64,000 nucleotides of DNA from NCBI GenBank assembly GCA_002336815.1, contig DDEU01000039.1, positions 34,167 to 98,166 on the forward strand, read 5' to 3'. The notes below the pieces were generated by a model. The model did not search any database. It saw only the letters and a list, made by a program, of their open reading frames with translations, and had not been told where the DNA came from. This DNA is from Chitinophagaceae bacterium UBA1946 (GTDB taxonomy: Bacteria; Bacteroidota; Bacteroidia; Chitinophagales; Chitinophagaceae). Every line of letters begins with the position of its first letter. Position 1 is the stretch's first letter. Below, one piece after another: positions 34,701-42,450 of this stretch. Position numbers and translations under genes: made by a program.

Positions 34701-37297
34701 CTTGTGGCAACAATGACGGAAGTATCGATGTAACGGCGGGCGCCGGAAATGGTCCTTATGAGTATTCGCTGGATGGCGTCAATTTCCAGCCGGGCAATAC
34801 ATTCAATGTATTGTTTGCCGGCCTTTATACAGTTACAGTTAAAGATGCCAACGGATGCAGCACGGCAGCGCCTGTTACACTGGTAACGCTCCCGGTGGCA
34901 GGTGTAAAAACCTGGCTGGGGGTCAATACCAACTGGCATGATCCCGTAAACTGGTGTGGTGGAGTGCCTGTTATCACGGATGATGTACTCATCCCCTCTG
35001 GTTTGACCAGCTACCCGGAAATAACTACCGGTGTGGGATACATGAAAAATATCAGCATACAAACAGGTGCTTCCCTGCTGGTGACTGCAGCTGTTCAAAT
35101 TGCTGATACCATCAGTAACCAGGGCATATTCAATGCGGTACAGGGAACAGTAGAATTAAACGGCGCTTCTCAACAAAATATAGCAGGTAGTTTTTTTGTT
35201 GGACATACCATTCACCAGCTCATCATCAGCAATACCAGCGCTGCAGGGGTAGTAGTTTCATCACTGCCGGCTGATACACTTAAAATTTCAGGAAAATTAG
35301 CTTTTGGTTATGACCATGCAGTGTTTACTACCGGCGACCAGGTAACGCTGTTGTCATCAGATACAGCCACTGCAGCTATCGGCGTCATTCCGGAAAATGT
35401 TGATGGAACCCCGATGGTAACCATTAACGGGAATATGATCGTGGAAAGGTATTATCCTGAAAAAAGAGCCTGGCGGCTAATTACAGCACCCATTAAGGCT
35501 GATGCGGCTGCACCTTCAGTAAATGCCGCCTGGCAGGAAAATGCCAATCCACCAAGTGTTACCAATGTGGCCAATCCCGATCCGCATCCTTCTTATGGTA
35601 CACATATTACAGGGCCTTTCTTAGGAGCCGCTGCATACAGCCCGCTGGTTACTGCCAGTGGTTTTGACCAGAGTCCGCAGAATAATTCTTCCATGAAATA
35701 TTTTACCGGTGCCACCAATAGTTACAATGCAGTCACCAATACGTTTACTACAAAGGTTACCGACAGGCAGGGCTTTTTGATGTTTGTTAGAGGCGACCGC
35801 TCTTATGATATCAGCACAACTTCCAATACCATGGCTCCTGCACCAACGATACTGCGTGAAAGGGGCAATGTAAACACGGGTATGATACAGGTTCCGGCAG
35901 ATACCGGTTTACAGGTAGTGGGCAATCCCTATCCTTCGGCAATACGATTTGGAGATGCGATGTTCGCTGATAATGCTGCCATTCTCAAAAATCAGAGTTT
36001 TTGGTTGTGGGATCCATTGCGTGGTTCGGCAAGAAACAGTCCTTCCAATGTAGGAGGCTGGATACCGGTTGTGTACGCCGGCGGCGGTGTGTACATCAGC
36101 ACGTATAATCCATCGCAAAGTGTAGCCGGGCTCGACAGCGCCCATGCGTTTGACATTGATGGAAGCATACAATCCGGTGCTGCGTTTATGATCGACAATA
36201 AAGCTACGGCCACCGGTAATTTTATCATACATGAAAACAGTAAGATCGACGGCAGCAATAACCAGTTGTTCAGGCCCACCGGCAATACAGCTTCTTACCT
36301 TCATACCAGTTTATTCAGAGCAGATGCAACAGGCAAACCTTTATACTGGGCAGATGCTACCATGCAATTGTTTGATGGCAACTATACCAATGAAGCCGAA
36401 CCCGGTGAAGATGTTCGTAAGATCAATGGCGGGGGAGAAAATATTTGCATCCGCATCAATGATACAAGGATCGCTGTGGAAAAAAGAAGGATGCCGCAAC
36501 CCGGTGACACGGTGTGGTATGATGTGAACAAACTAAAAGCAGGCAGGTACCGGTTCGAGATATATGGTAGCAATATGCCTGCACCACCTGCAGAAGTGTT
36601 TTTTGAAGATGCCTATACCGGCCTGCAAACACCCATTTCTTTTACCAGTCACAACTTAGTAGATGTAGAAGTAAATGCAGATGCAGCGTCTTTTGCCGCC
36701 AATCGTTTCCGGCTCATCTATAAATCCCTTGCTGCGCTGCCGGTAACCCTGGCTGATTTTACCGCATGGCAGCAGGATAAAAGAATTCCATTGCAATGGA
36801 CGGTAGATCAGCAGCAGTCAATGGCGAAGTATGTGGTGGAAGAATCAGCGGATGGCAATAATTTTACTGTACTGGCTACTGTTGCAGCAGACCTAACCGC
36901 AACCGGGCAGATCACCTATCATGCGGTAGATGAAGATCCGATAGCCGGTAATAATTTTTACCGCATCAGGATGGTTGAACAGGATGGAAGCGTTCATTAT
37001 TCCCCTACCGTGCTGGTGTCTATCGTTGCAGGAATATCCTATATACAGGTATCGCCCAACCCGGTACATAACGGTAACATACAGTTGCTGATGCAGCAGG
37101 TAGAGAAAAGTAAATACAGGTACGAACTGTATGATGCAGCAGGTAAGTTGCTTGCAAAAGGAAGTTTGCTGCATGAGGGTGGTAACAGGGGATATGAAAT
37201 TCAGGCCGATAAAAAACCTGCGCCGGGCATCTACCGGCTGGTGCTAGTAAATGCAAAGAAACAGCGGTTGGTATTGAATGTGGCGATAGCAGATTGA
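28745..37297 (+). CDS. Giant secreted SprB-repeat protein with T9SS type A sorting domain
   Basis: 2850 residues. In order: a signal peptide (to about residue 24, VLEAQ); a DUF7948-like domain (about 35-290, SFTGGHAFIEQVGQY); a propeller-like region (about 290-640); a degenerate repeat; about seventeen SprB-type repeats of ~76 residues (about 730-2050), each with two Cys and a KDANGC-like end; a beta-helix-like cell-wall region (TWLGVNTNWHDPVNWC onward); a fibronectin-like module (TLADFTAWQQDKRIPLQWTV); and a C-terminal sorting domain (VSPNPVHNGNIQLL). It should be exported by the type IX system and attached to the surface, as an adhesin or gliding-type filament. The gliding role is not shown by anything nearby. 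The stop codon abuts that of the convergent gene. Confidence 0.9.
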   Translation: MPHHFYRKLLCSILGCFAVFVLEAQKGTEPATASPVLLHPPVSFTGGHAFIEQVGQYSADKQFTALGKVIAGFEGFSMPTMFTTNGILFLQKKITALSHHQEEELEKQGLPEEEIERRTNEIFSTVSLQWVDANPNPGIELLDKTTDYHTYGKMPGKAYGYRRILCKNMYPGIDILYSMQPQSPNGFEYSFIIHPGADIRSVKMKYGGDLGSLKLTGNGSLLVKTAIEEMTQSGLKAFSTNSEDALQPPSNTGLINARFVVRNKEVHIEVSDNYDHNKILVVDPFVSSSGALTGVSAGKAKDVDFDYAGNIYVTGGGDGNIHQLAKYDATGVLQWTFSGTLTNPAWTFGPYFGGWVVEKTTGNIYLGQGFNFNEGFIVVRISTTGLHDNYITNGNPNFRENWKMIWNCNNGAPQIIVAGGGTNSNINLGILTPPSVIPTATNLTGIASIAFQDMADMVIDPLTNSMYTIYASGSVPSLNNSIYKHNQPYSAATIAWNVPTAFNVLQEAANRPYMSGLGLNDNSANLLAINPTYLFYWDGRNLKAFDKTTGAAVGTALTIAGNTVKMQGGIIADACNNVFVGSVNGTIKVYSFNGLVFDDAAAPDIQVPGFATSAVYDLAYNETQKLLYASGDGFVSSIDVSSYCPNTVYTLNITPDCVTATATALLSPVPPAGSTVTYAIYNGTTLIATNTTGVFPSLSASTTYKIIATINQACSGTQSTAVFLMPGAAIGITQVNTTCGAASGSITAIGSGTTAPYTYSIDGINFLPGGTFNALSAGVYTITVNDGNGCRSNTQVTILNSNGPVAGFTQTNAQCGSNSGTVTATASGGAAPYQFSINNGSTYQNSNFFTGLLAGQYILEVKDALGCINASIINITSSPLPLVTAIPATATCGNANGIINAFATSGTAPYQYSIDGNKFQAGNTFANLTPGTYTVTVKDANGCSNTASAVIANTPAPTVTAAATQAACANQNGSITATGSGGVAPLQYCINNGPYQANNVFSALIAGSYTVSVQDVTGCIGVTSVNVVSISGGPTVTATSLPSSCSVNTGSISAVASGGVFPYQYSLNNTTYQASTLFSTLAAGNYVVFAKDAAGCVNTFSIAVLNTAGPSLTVTALASSCNVNDGVITATGTGGTGILQYSIDGVNFQVGNTFNGLAPNIYTVTVKDANGCSQKRTVTVANASGLSLSVSSISTSCNSNTGSVTATAAGGLPPLQYSIDGSNYVPGNTFSGLTVGTYTLYVKDANGCILNKSTTIVSISGPGLVLNSINATCGTASGAIEAFGSGGVAPLTYNIDGGAFQSVNAFVNLAAGNHTIVVKDASGCTASQSVNITNSAAASAPTDVTFVLKNALPCTGGVVKIKNLKGLPSGGGNHYTFSLDFGAFTGSNQFTGVPAGNHIITAMNDNGCTISKIAIIGTGIQATATYTAVSAPCNTTSGSITIAGVGLNTPYHASIDGGATWNTFFPPGANSFTFSGLAPGSYPIIMADDADFTPGTPDIPGACLTTIFAVVPSTGGPSLSTVQTPGTCQSVNGSITATGSAGTAPYLYNINAGVYAGTNVFSNLSPGVYSVTVKDATGCVAGANVTLTGPSVPVVTAAVLATSCNLSNAVITATVTGGVPPYQYSKDGFTFQPGNVLTNVAAGNYTLFAKDVNGCYGTVPVTVTATPMPQVTAFTIAASCGNNDGSIIASGTSGTAPYQYSLDGLLYQSSGTFSGLGAGFYTVTIKDFKGCTSTTGIVIGNIGAPGFSNTVTAASCGNSNGSISITATGGTAPYLYSSDGINFLAGSNLTGLVTGTYGVAVKDFNGCISTKIVLVGNTSGPQALTATVRNAFCGLNNGVITAAATGGVPPLQYSRDGVTFQVSNIFNAVPAGNYTLYVRDANTCMKTLPVTVTDLSGPSVMAALPSPATCVLSDGTITAAASGGTGLLAYSIDGVNFQGSNIFTALSAGIYSVTVKDNKGCAASLNNVEITALSGLSMSTAQTAPSCGNNDGSIDVTAGAGNGPYEYSLDGVNFQPGNTFNVLFAGLYTVTVKDANGCSTAAPVTLVTLPVAGVKTWLGVNTNWHDPVNWCGGVPVITDDVLIPSGLTSYPEITTGVGYMKNISIQTGASLLVTAAVQIADTISNQGIFNAVQGTVELNGASQQNIAGSFFVGHTIHQLIISNTSAAGVVVSSLPADTLKISGKLAFGYDHAVFTTGDQVTLLSSDTATAAIGVIPENVDGTPMVTINGNMIVERYYPEKRAWRLITAPIKADAAAPSVNAAWQENANPPSVTNVANPDPHPSYGTHITGPFLGAAAYSPLVTASGFDQSPQNNSSMKYFTGATNSYNAVTNTFTTKVTDRQGFLMFVRGDRSYDISTTSNTMAPAPTILRERGNVNTGMIQVPADTGLQVVGNPYPSAIRFGDAMFADNAAILKNQSFWLWDPLRGSARNSPSNVGGWIPVVYAGGGVYISTYNPSQSVAGLDSAHAFDIDGSIQSGAAFMIDNKATATGNFIIHENSKIDGSNNQLFRPTGNTASYLHTSLFRADATGKPLYWADATMQLFDGNYTNEAEPGEDVRKINGGGENICIRINDTRIAVEKRRMPQPGDTVWYDVNKLKAGRYRFEIYGSNMPAPPAEVFFEDAYTGLQTPISFTSHNLVDVEVNADAASFAANRFRLIYKSLAALPVTLADFTAWQQDKRIPLQWTVDQQQSMAKYVVEESADGNNFTVLATVAADLTATGQITYHAVDEDPIAGNNFYRIRMVEQDGSVHYSPTVLVSIVAGISYIQVSPNPVHNGNIQLLMQQVEKSKYRYELYDAAGKLLAKGSLLHEGGNRGYEIQADKKPAPGIYRLVLVNAKKQRLVLNVAIAD
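30935..34890 (+). repeat. Tandem SprB-repeat array, about 17 units of ~228 bp
   Basis: Each unit encodes a pattern C-x-x-x-x-G-x-I-x-A ... PYxYSIDGxxF ... LxAGxYTVxVKDAxGC. Units 9 and 10 (near 32760-33290) are longer and divergent. Identity extends to DNA: GATGCCAATGGTTGCAGC occurs near 31559 and 32248, with close variants near 32476 and 34847. Confidence 0.85.
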
Positions 37298-38236
37298 TCA
37301 TTTTGTGGCGCACAGGTCAACCAGTGCAGCTTCGATAGAGGGATACAAAAAGGTGAAGCCTGCCTGTTTGATCTTGTCACAGTTTACTGTACAGCTTTTT
37401 AATACTTCGATGCTGCTTTCACCGAGCATTGCTTTTAGCACAAATGCGGGCACATGCAGGGGAATAAAAAACTTGCCTTTCATGATCCGGGCCAATTCAA
37501 GCGTTAGCGTTTTATTGCTAACAGGTGCTGGCGCTACCGCATTGTAGGCACCATGGAGTGAATTGTTTTGCAGGGCTTCTGTGTACATCCTGCAAAGGTC
37601 ATCAATGTGTATCCAGCTTACTACCTGTTTTCCATTGCCCAGGATACCGGCCACACCAGCCTTCAATGGTTTTTTAAAAGCTGCGAGGGCGCCGCCATCA
37701 TTGCTGAGTACAATGCCGGTCCGCAGTTTTACTACCCGTTTACCCAATGCCGCTGCCGGTTCAATGCTCTGCTCCCAAAGCCTGCAGGTTTCGCCTAAAA
37801 AATCCTCAGCGGGCAGTGCAGTTTCAGCAAAACCACCAGCACCCTGCTGTGCCGGATTGTCTGCACCATACCAGCCGGTGGCTGATGCACTCACCAATGT
37901 TTTCACATGGTTCTCATGCTGCTGCAGTGTTGATATCAGCAGTTCACTGCTTTTGGTGCGGCTGTTGATGATCTCCTGTTTATAAGCTTCGCTCCAGCGT
38001 TTGTCTACCACACCGGCACCTGCCAGGTGAATGATATGGGTAGCAGCTTTGACTGCATTTACATCGATCGTTTTTTCTTTTACATTCCACAGTGCGTAGT
38101 TGAGCTGCGTACCGGGGGCGCTTTTTGCAGGAAGTGTACGGGTCAATACTGTTACCCGGTATCCTTTACTCAACAGGTGTTTGGTAAGTGCCTTTCCCAC
38201 AAGGCCCGTGCCGCCGGTAATAATTACTGTTTCCAT
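37298..38236 (-). CDS. TIGR01777 family NAD(P)-dependent epimerase/dehydratase-like protein
   Basis: 312 residues. IITGGTGLVGKALTKHLL is the NAD(P)-binding Rossmann loop; SASATGWYG and SWIHIDDLCRMYTEAL are typical of the YfcH/TIGR01777 branch of extended SDR proteins. The classical YxxxK pair is not evident, as is usual in this branch, whose reactions are mostly undetermined. The gene converges on the giant T9SS substrate with no gap between the stop codons. Confidence 0.88.
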   Translation of the reverse strand: METVIITGGTGLVGKALTKHLLSKGYRVTVLTRTLPAKSAPGTQLNYALWNVKEKTIDVNAVKAATHIIHLAGAGVVDKRWSEAYKQEIINSRTKSSELLISTLQQHENHVKTLVSASATGWYGADNPAQQGAGGFAETALPAEDFLGETCRLWEQSIEPAAALGKRVVKLRTGIVLSNDGGALAAFKKPLKAGVAGILGNGKQVVSWIHIDDLCRMYTEALQNNSLHGAYNAVAPAPVSNKTLTLELARIMKGKFFIPLHVPAFVLKAMLGESSIEVLKSCTVNCDKIKQAGFTFLYPSIEAALVDLCATK

Positions 38237-38407
38237 CTTTTATATTGTTCTTTCTTTGTTGCCAAAGTACTGCAAATTTGCAACCAGCGTTTTTTTGTTT
38301 AACAATTAACGGCCGGGTGTGTAAATAAGCATCTTCCGGCATCCGGCTTGTTATAATTTCCGTATAAGCTTTAATGCGTAATTTTATCACATAAATCACC
38401 TGGCGAT

Positions 38408-39925
38408 ATGAAGAGCCGTATTGTATTTTTAAGCCTGCTATTTTTTGCACCCCTGTTGTTGCAGGCACAGCAAATTCTTTTTTCTGAACCGTACCGGGAA
38501 GATGGGCAGGAAATGAATTTCGACATACTCGGCAGGATGAAGGGCAATGTTGTGATCTTTAAAAATGTGCGCTGGCATTATGCCGTGAATGTTTACGACG
38601 ACAGCATGCAGCTAAAAGATAAAGTAGAGCTGGATTTCATCCCGGGAAAAGCTTTTAACGTTGACTGTGTTGCTTACCCGGATTATTTCTTTTTAATATA
38701 CCAGTACCAGAAAAGGGGCGTTTTATATTGCATGGGCGTAAAACTAGATGCTGAAGGGAAAAAAATGGGCGAACCCATACAACTCGATACCACAGAAGTA
38801 GGCATTATGGGTGATAACAAGATATATTCTACCATCAACAGTGATGACAAGAAAAGAATAATGGTATTTAAAACACAACGGAAAGACGACCGGGCCAATT
38901 TTGTAACGCTGCTGTACGATAACCAATTGCAGTTGATACACCGAAGCCGTTTTAGTATGGATTATGATAATCACAAACAGGCATTTGGTGATTTTTTTAC
39001 CGATAATGAGGGCAATTTTGTTTTTACTGTTACGGATAGAAAAACCTCGAGGGAAAATGCATCTTCTTTTTCGTTGATCAGTAAGGGGCCACTCAGTGAT
39101 ACGGTTTCGGTAAGAAATGTGCCGCTGCAAAACAATTATATTGATGAGGTGAAAATGAAAGTGGATAACGTGAACAAACGGTATATCGTTAATTCATTTT
39201 ACTATGCAGAACGTTCCGGTAATATCGAAGGATTGTACACCTATATACATGATGTGGTTGGCGACAGTGTGTTTGCCAGCGTGTATACGAAGTTCAGTGA
39301 CGATTTAAAAGAGCTGGCCAAATCATCGGGCAGCAGGAAACTGGCCTTCAATGATTTTTTCATCAGGAATATCGTACTAAAAAAAGACGGCAGTTTTGTA
39401 TTGACAGCCGAGGATTATTCTACCCAATCCAACGGCATCAACAACTGGAACCGCTATGATTACCTGTATGGCTCACCCTACTCAAGCCCCTACGATTATT
39501 ACTATTACAATCCATCCTACTACGGCATATACAGGCCCTTCAACAGTTTCAATAACCAGAACGGTACCCGATATTATTATGATAATATCCTGGTGATCAA
39601 TATGTCGAAAAAAGGCATTCCTGAATGGACGAACATCATCAATAAACAGCAGTTCACTGATGACAACGACAATTATCTTTCCTTCAATATTTTTAATACC
39701 TCCGGCGAAATTCATTTCCTGTTCAATGATATTTCAAAAAGAGACAAACTTTTGTCGGACAATGTGATGACCACGGATGGTACCGTAAAGCGCAGCCCCA
39801 CCCTACGTACCTACGAAAAAGGATTTGAGTTTATGCCCCGCTATGCCAAACAGATAGCAGCCCGCCAGGTCATCATTCCGAGCACTTACCGTGGCCAGAT
39901 CTGTTTTGCAAAAATTGATTTTTAG
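38408..39925 (+). CDS. Exported protein of unknown function with Tyr-rich segment
   Basis: 505 residues; signal peptide ending in LLLQAQ. The body has regularly spaced strand-like segments that could be a beta-propeller, but I recognise no family. Around residues 355-395 is a low-complexity stretch rich in Tyr, Ser, Pro and Asn (YGSPYSSPYDYYYYNPSYYG). There is no T9SS sorting domain at the C-terminus. The gene stands alone: the next gene has its own promoter. Confidence 0.7.
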   Translation: MKSRIVFLSLLFFAPLLLQAQQILFSEPYREDGQEMNFDILGRMKGNVVIFKNVRWHYAVNVYDDSMQLKDKVELDFIPGKAFNVDCVAYPDYFFLIYQYQKRGVLYCMGVKLDAEGKKMGEPIQLDTTEVGIMGDNKIYSTINSDDKKRIMVFKTQRKDDRANFVTLLYDNQLQLIHRSRFSMDYDNHKQAFGDFFTDNEGNFVFTVTDRKTSRENASSFSLISKGPLSDTVSVRNVPLQNNYIDEVKMKVDNVNKRYIVNSFYYAERSGNIEGLYTYIHDVVGDSVFASVYTKFSDDLKELAKSSGSRKLAFNDFFIRNIVLKKDGSFVLTAEDYSTQSNGINNWNRYDYLYGSPYSSPYDYYYYNPSYYGIYRPFNSFNNQNGTRYYYDNILVINMSKKGIPEWTNIINKQQFTDDNDNYLSFNIFNTSGEIHFLFNDISKRDKLLSDNVMTTDGTVKRSPTLRTYEKGFEFMPRYAKQIAARQVIIPSTYRGQICFAKIDF

Positions 39926-39998
39926 TGCGGCATGCAAATCCAGTCATTCGATCACACAAAAATTATTTCTGATCCTTTGTTCTTTGCGTGAAACTATT

Positions 39999-40028
39999 TT
40001 GTTTCCCAACAATTAATGCTCATTTTTG
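39999..40028 (+). promoter_or_regulatory. Putative promoter of the DUF6427-like gene
   Basis: TTG (39999-40001), 19 bp, CATTTTTG (40021-40028), one mismatch from TAnnTTTG. Its position argues for the GTG at 40054 rather than an upstream start. Confidence 0.35.
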
Positions 40029-40053
40029 CAGCAACCAAAAACAGGATATACTT

Positions 40054-41037
40054 GTGACAGGCACTTTCAAAGCCAATAATCCAGTTAATACTTTTTTACT
40101 GCTTATTTACGGCGTACTGCTCAAGTTGCCCATGTTTCTTCACCCTGTTAAGCCGGTGGCCCAACAAACGGATGGGTTTTTGTACCGTCAATTGCTCCTG
40201 AATCTTGATCCGGTGAGCAGTAAACTGCCGGCCATATACCCCATACTTGCCTTTTTTCTATTGTTCATACAGGCCATCACTTTCAACCAGCTTGCCAATG
40301 GCCAGAAACTGATGCAAAAGCCGAATTATCTTATCGGCATGTCGTACCTGCTGATCACCTCCCTGTTCAAAGAGTGGAATATGCTGTCGGCTCCTCTCAT
40401 CGTGAGTGCCATGCTGGTATGGGTTTGGGCAAGAATGAGTTCCCTTAACCAGGCTAAAAGCCCCATGGGTTCGTTGTTCAACATCGGTATTGTGATCGGT
40501 ATCTCCACTTTTTTTTATCCTCCTTCCATGGCTTTTGCAGCCCTGATCATTTTTGGCTTGGTAGTGATACGGCCATTCAGATTGGCTGAATGGATCATTT
40601 CTTTGCTGGGCATTGTTACGCCTTATTATTTTTTGCTGAGTTACGTTTTTCTTACCGATAAATGGAAGGGGTATAAGCTGAAGGGTTTTTCCATCAGCCT
40701 GCCCAAGTTCTATGACAATGCCTGGGCACTTGCAGCGATCATCATTGTATTGGCCATTACTTCCATCGGGCTGCTCTTTATCCGCAAAAACTTTCTCCGG
40801 CAACTCGTGCAAACCCGTAAAAGCTGGAATCTTGTTTTTCTTTATTTTATCGTGGCGCTCTTTGTACCTTTTATCAATGCCACTCATAGTTTTGAATACT
40901 GGATATTGTGCTCCATCCCATTGTCAGCATTTGCAGGCGCTGCCTTTTTTTACCCCCAGGTAAAATGGTTCCCCAGGTTGCTGCACTGGCTGATGGTAGC
41001 TTTTGTGATCGCCTTTACTTACTTCGTAAAAAAGTGA
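40054..41037 (+). CDS. Polytopic membrane protein, DUF6427-like
   Basis: 327 residues from a GTG at 40054 (MTGTFKANNPVNTFLLLIYG), the typical beginning of this Bacteroidota family; an upstream GTG at 39988 would lie before the predicted promoter. About nine membrane segments are visible through to the end (HWLMVAFVIAFTYFV). No enzymatic motif is seen. Older databases sometimes call relatives beta-carotene monooxygenase, for which I see no support. The purQ gene follows on the same strand with its own -7 element. The family name is from memory. Confidence 0.6.
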   Translation: MTGTFKANNPVNTFLLLIYGVLLKLPMFLHPVKPVAQQTDGFLYRQLLLNLDPVSSKLPAIYPILAFFLLFIQAITFNQLANGQKLMQKPNYLIGMSYLLITSLFKEWNMLSAPLIVSAMLVWVWARMSSLNQAKSPMGSLFNIGIVIGISTFFYPPSMAFAALIIFGLVVIRPFRLAEWIISLLGIVTPYYFLLSYVFLTDKWKGYKLKGFSISLPKFYDNAWALAAIIIVLAITSIGLLFIRKNFLRQLVQTRKSWNLVFLYFIVALFVPFINATHSFEYWILCSIPLSAFAGAAFFYPQVKWFPRLLHWLMVAFVIAFTYFVKK

Positions 41038-41048
41038 GGGCGTAGTTG

Positions 41049-41056
41049 TATTTTTG
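41049..41056 (+). promoter_or_regulatory. -7 promoter element of purQ
   Basis: TATTTTTG, an exact TAnnTTTG match, about 75 nt before the ATG. Confidence 0.4.
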
Positions 41057-41130
41057 CGGAGATCATGCGTTTCTTTTCTAATGTTGAATAGCAACGGTCA
41101 TTTATACAAACAGCACATCAAATTTTTAAT

Positions 41131-41802
41131 ATGAAATTCGGCGTAGTAATTTTTCCCGGCAGCAACTGCGACAGGGATATGATCGAAGCCCTCCGAAACG
41201 ATCTGAAGCAGGAAGTGATTGAACTTTGGCACAAGGATAAAGACATCAGTATGTTCAGTACCGATGATTGCATTGTACTGCCCGGGGGCTTTAGCTATGG
41301 CGATTACCTGCGTTGCGGTGCCATTGCAAAGTTCAGCCCGATGATGCAGAGCGTGATTGAATTTGCCAACAGGGGAGGAAAGGTGCTAGGCGTTTGTAAC
41401 GGCTTCCAGATACTCTGCGAAAGCGGTCTTTTACCGGGTGTGCTGCTTCGAAACGAACAACAGCAATTTGTTTGCAAAAATGTTTTTATAAAAGAAGCCG
41501 CTGCAGAAGGTGGTGCTGCATTAAAAATTCCGGTGGCCCACGGAGAGGGTAGGTATTTTGCTGATGCAGCAACCCTGGAGCAACTGGAAATGCACCGGCA
41601 GATCATTTACCGGTATTGCGATGAGAACGGGCATGTGAACCAGCATTCCAATCCCAATGGAGCTACGCACAATATCGCCGGCATTTGCAATAAAGAAAGA
41701 AATGTATTTGGCATGATGCCGCACCCGGAAAGGGCCTGCAGCAAAGCCCTGAGCAATGAAGATGGCATCAAAGTGTTTTGCCACCTGTTTCAGCTAAACT
41801 AA
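41131..41802 (+). CDS. purQ: Phosphoribosylformylglycinamidine synthase, glutaminase subunit
   Basis: 223 residues, standard length for PurQ. A class I glutamine amidotransferase: it releases ammonia from glutamine for the conversion of FGAR to FGAM by PurL in purine synthesis. The nucleophile is the Cys in VCNGFQILCESG; the His and Glu of the triad are in MMPHPERA. The N-terminus KFGVVIFPGSNCDRD is diagnostic. PurL and PurS are not in this window. Confidence 0.95.
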   Translation: MKFGVVIFPGSNCDRDMIEALRNDLKQEVIELWHKDKDISMFSTDDCIVLPGGFSYGDYLRCGAIAKFSPMMQSVIEFANRGGKVLGVCNGFQILCESGLLPGVLLRNEQQQFVCKNVFIKEAAAEGGAALKIPVAHGEGRYFADAATLEQLEMHRQIIYRYCDENGHVNQHSNPNGATHNIAGICNKERNVFGMMPHPERACSKALSNEDGIKVFCHLFQLN

Positions 41803-41855
41803 TGTTAAAAAGTTTTATTGTAAAACAGATAACATTTAAGCCCGGCGTTGAGTAG

Positions 41856-41863
41856 TAAATTTG
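41856..41863 (+). promoter_or_regulatory. -7 promoter element of the DsbD-alpha gene
   Basis: TAAATTTG, an exact TAnnTTTG match, 22 nt before the ATG. Confidence 0.4.
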
Positions 41864-41885
41864 CATTTACAAACAAAAGAGAATC

Positions 41886-42341
41886 ATGAAAAGAATTTTT
41901 TACGCAATGGTATTGTTAGTGTCGGCCAGCCAGGTGATGGCGCAGGGAGTTAATCCTGTTCAGTGGACTTACACTGCCAAAAAGATCGCTGACAAAACAT
42001 ACGAGATACATTTAACAGCAACCATCCAGCCCAGTTGGCACCTGTATTCACAAACACAACCTGCAGACGCTATCATTGAGCCTACCGAAATAAAATTCAA
42101 CAAAAATCCATTAGTGATATACAATGGTTATGTGAAAGAAGTAGGAAAGATGCAGTTGTTCAAGGATGAAAAACTGAAGATCGCCGCCAACCAATATTCA
42201 GACAAAGTTGATTTTGTACAAACGGTGAAAACAAAAGCCAATGTAAAAACCAATGTGGTAGGTTCTGTACAGTTTCAAACCTGTGATGACAGGAAATGTC
42301 TTCCTCCCAAAAAGATCGACTTCACTGTAGCACTACAATAA
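41886..42341 (+). CDS. Stand-alone DsbD N-terminal (alpha) domain protein
   Basis: 151 residues; signal peptide ending in QVMAQ. The rest is the immunoglobulin-like nDsbD fold (IQPSWHLYSQTQP is its conserved entry). The redox pair is present as C133-DDRK-C138 in FQTCDDRKCLPP, corresponding to C103/C109 of E. coli DsbD. It should carry electrons to periplasmic partners. The full-length DsbD encoded just downstream lacks this pair, so the two genes probably complement each other. A terminator separates them. Confidence 0.85.
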   Translation: MKRIFYAMVLLVSASQVMAQGVNPVQWTYTAKKIADKTYEIHLTATIQPSWHLYSQTQPADAIIEPTEIKFNKNPLVIYNGYVKEVGKMQLFKDEKLKIAANQYSDKVDFVQTVKTKANVKTNVVGSVQFQTCDDRKCLPPKKIDFTVALQ

Positions 42342-42355
42342 ATAATTCAATAACG

Positions 42356-42382
42356 AAAGGGTTCTGTTAAGAACCTTTTTTT
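42356..42382 (+). terminator. Weak intrinsic terminator
   Basis: GGTTC, TGTTAA, GAACC followed by seven T; flanking A/T can lengthen the stem with a mismatch. Confidence 0.65.
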
Positions 42383-42450
42383 ATAATTTTATTTCAGTCG
42401 TTTTTTAACTGCATCGCAACCAAGTTTTACTTCCTGCAATTACTCTTTAT

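Noticed and set aside
30935..34890. Regular repeats as a possible CRISPR array
   Set aside because: Units are ~228 bp, stay in one long open frame and encode SprB repeats; there are no short identical repeats with unique spacers.
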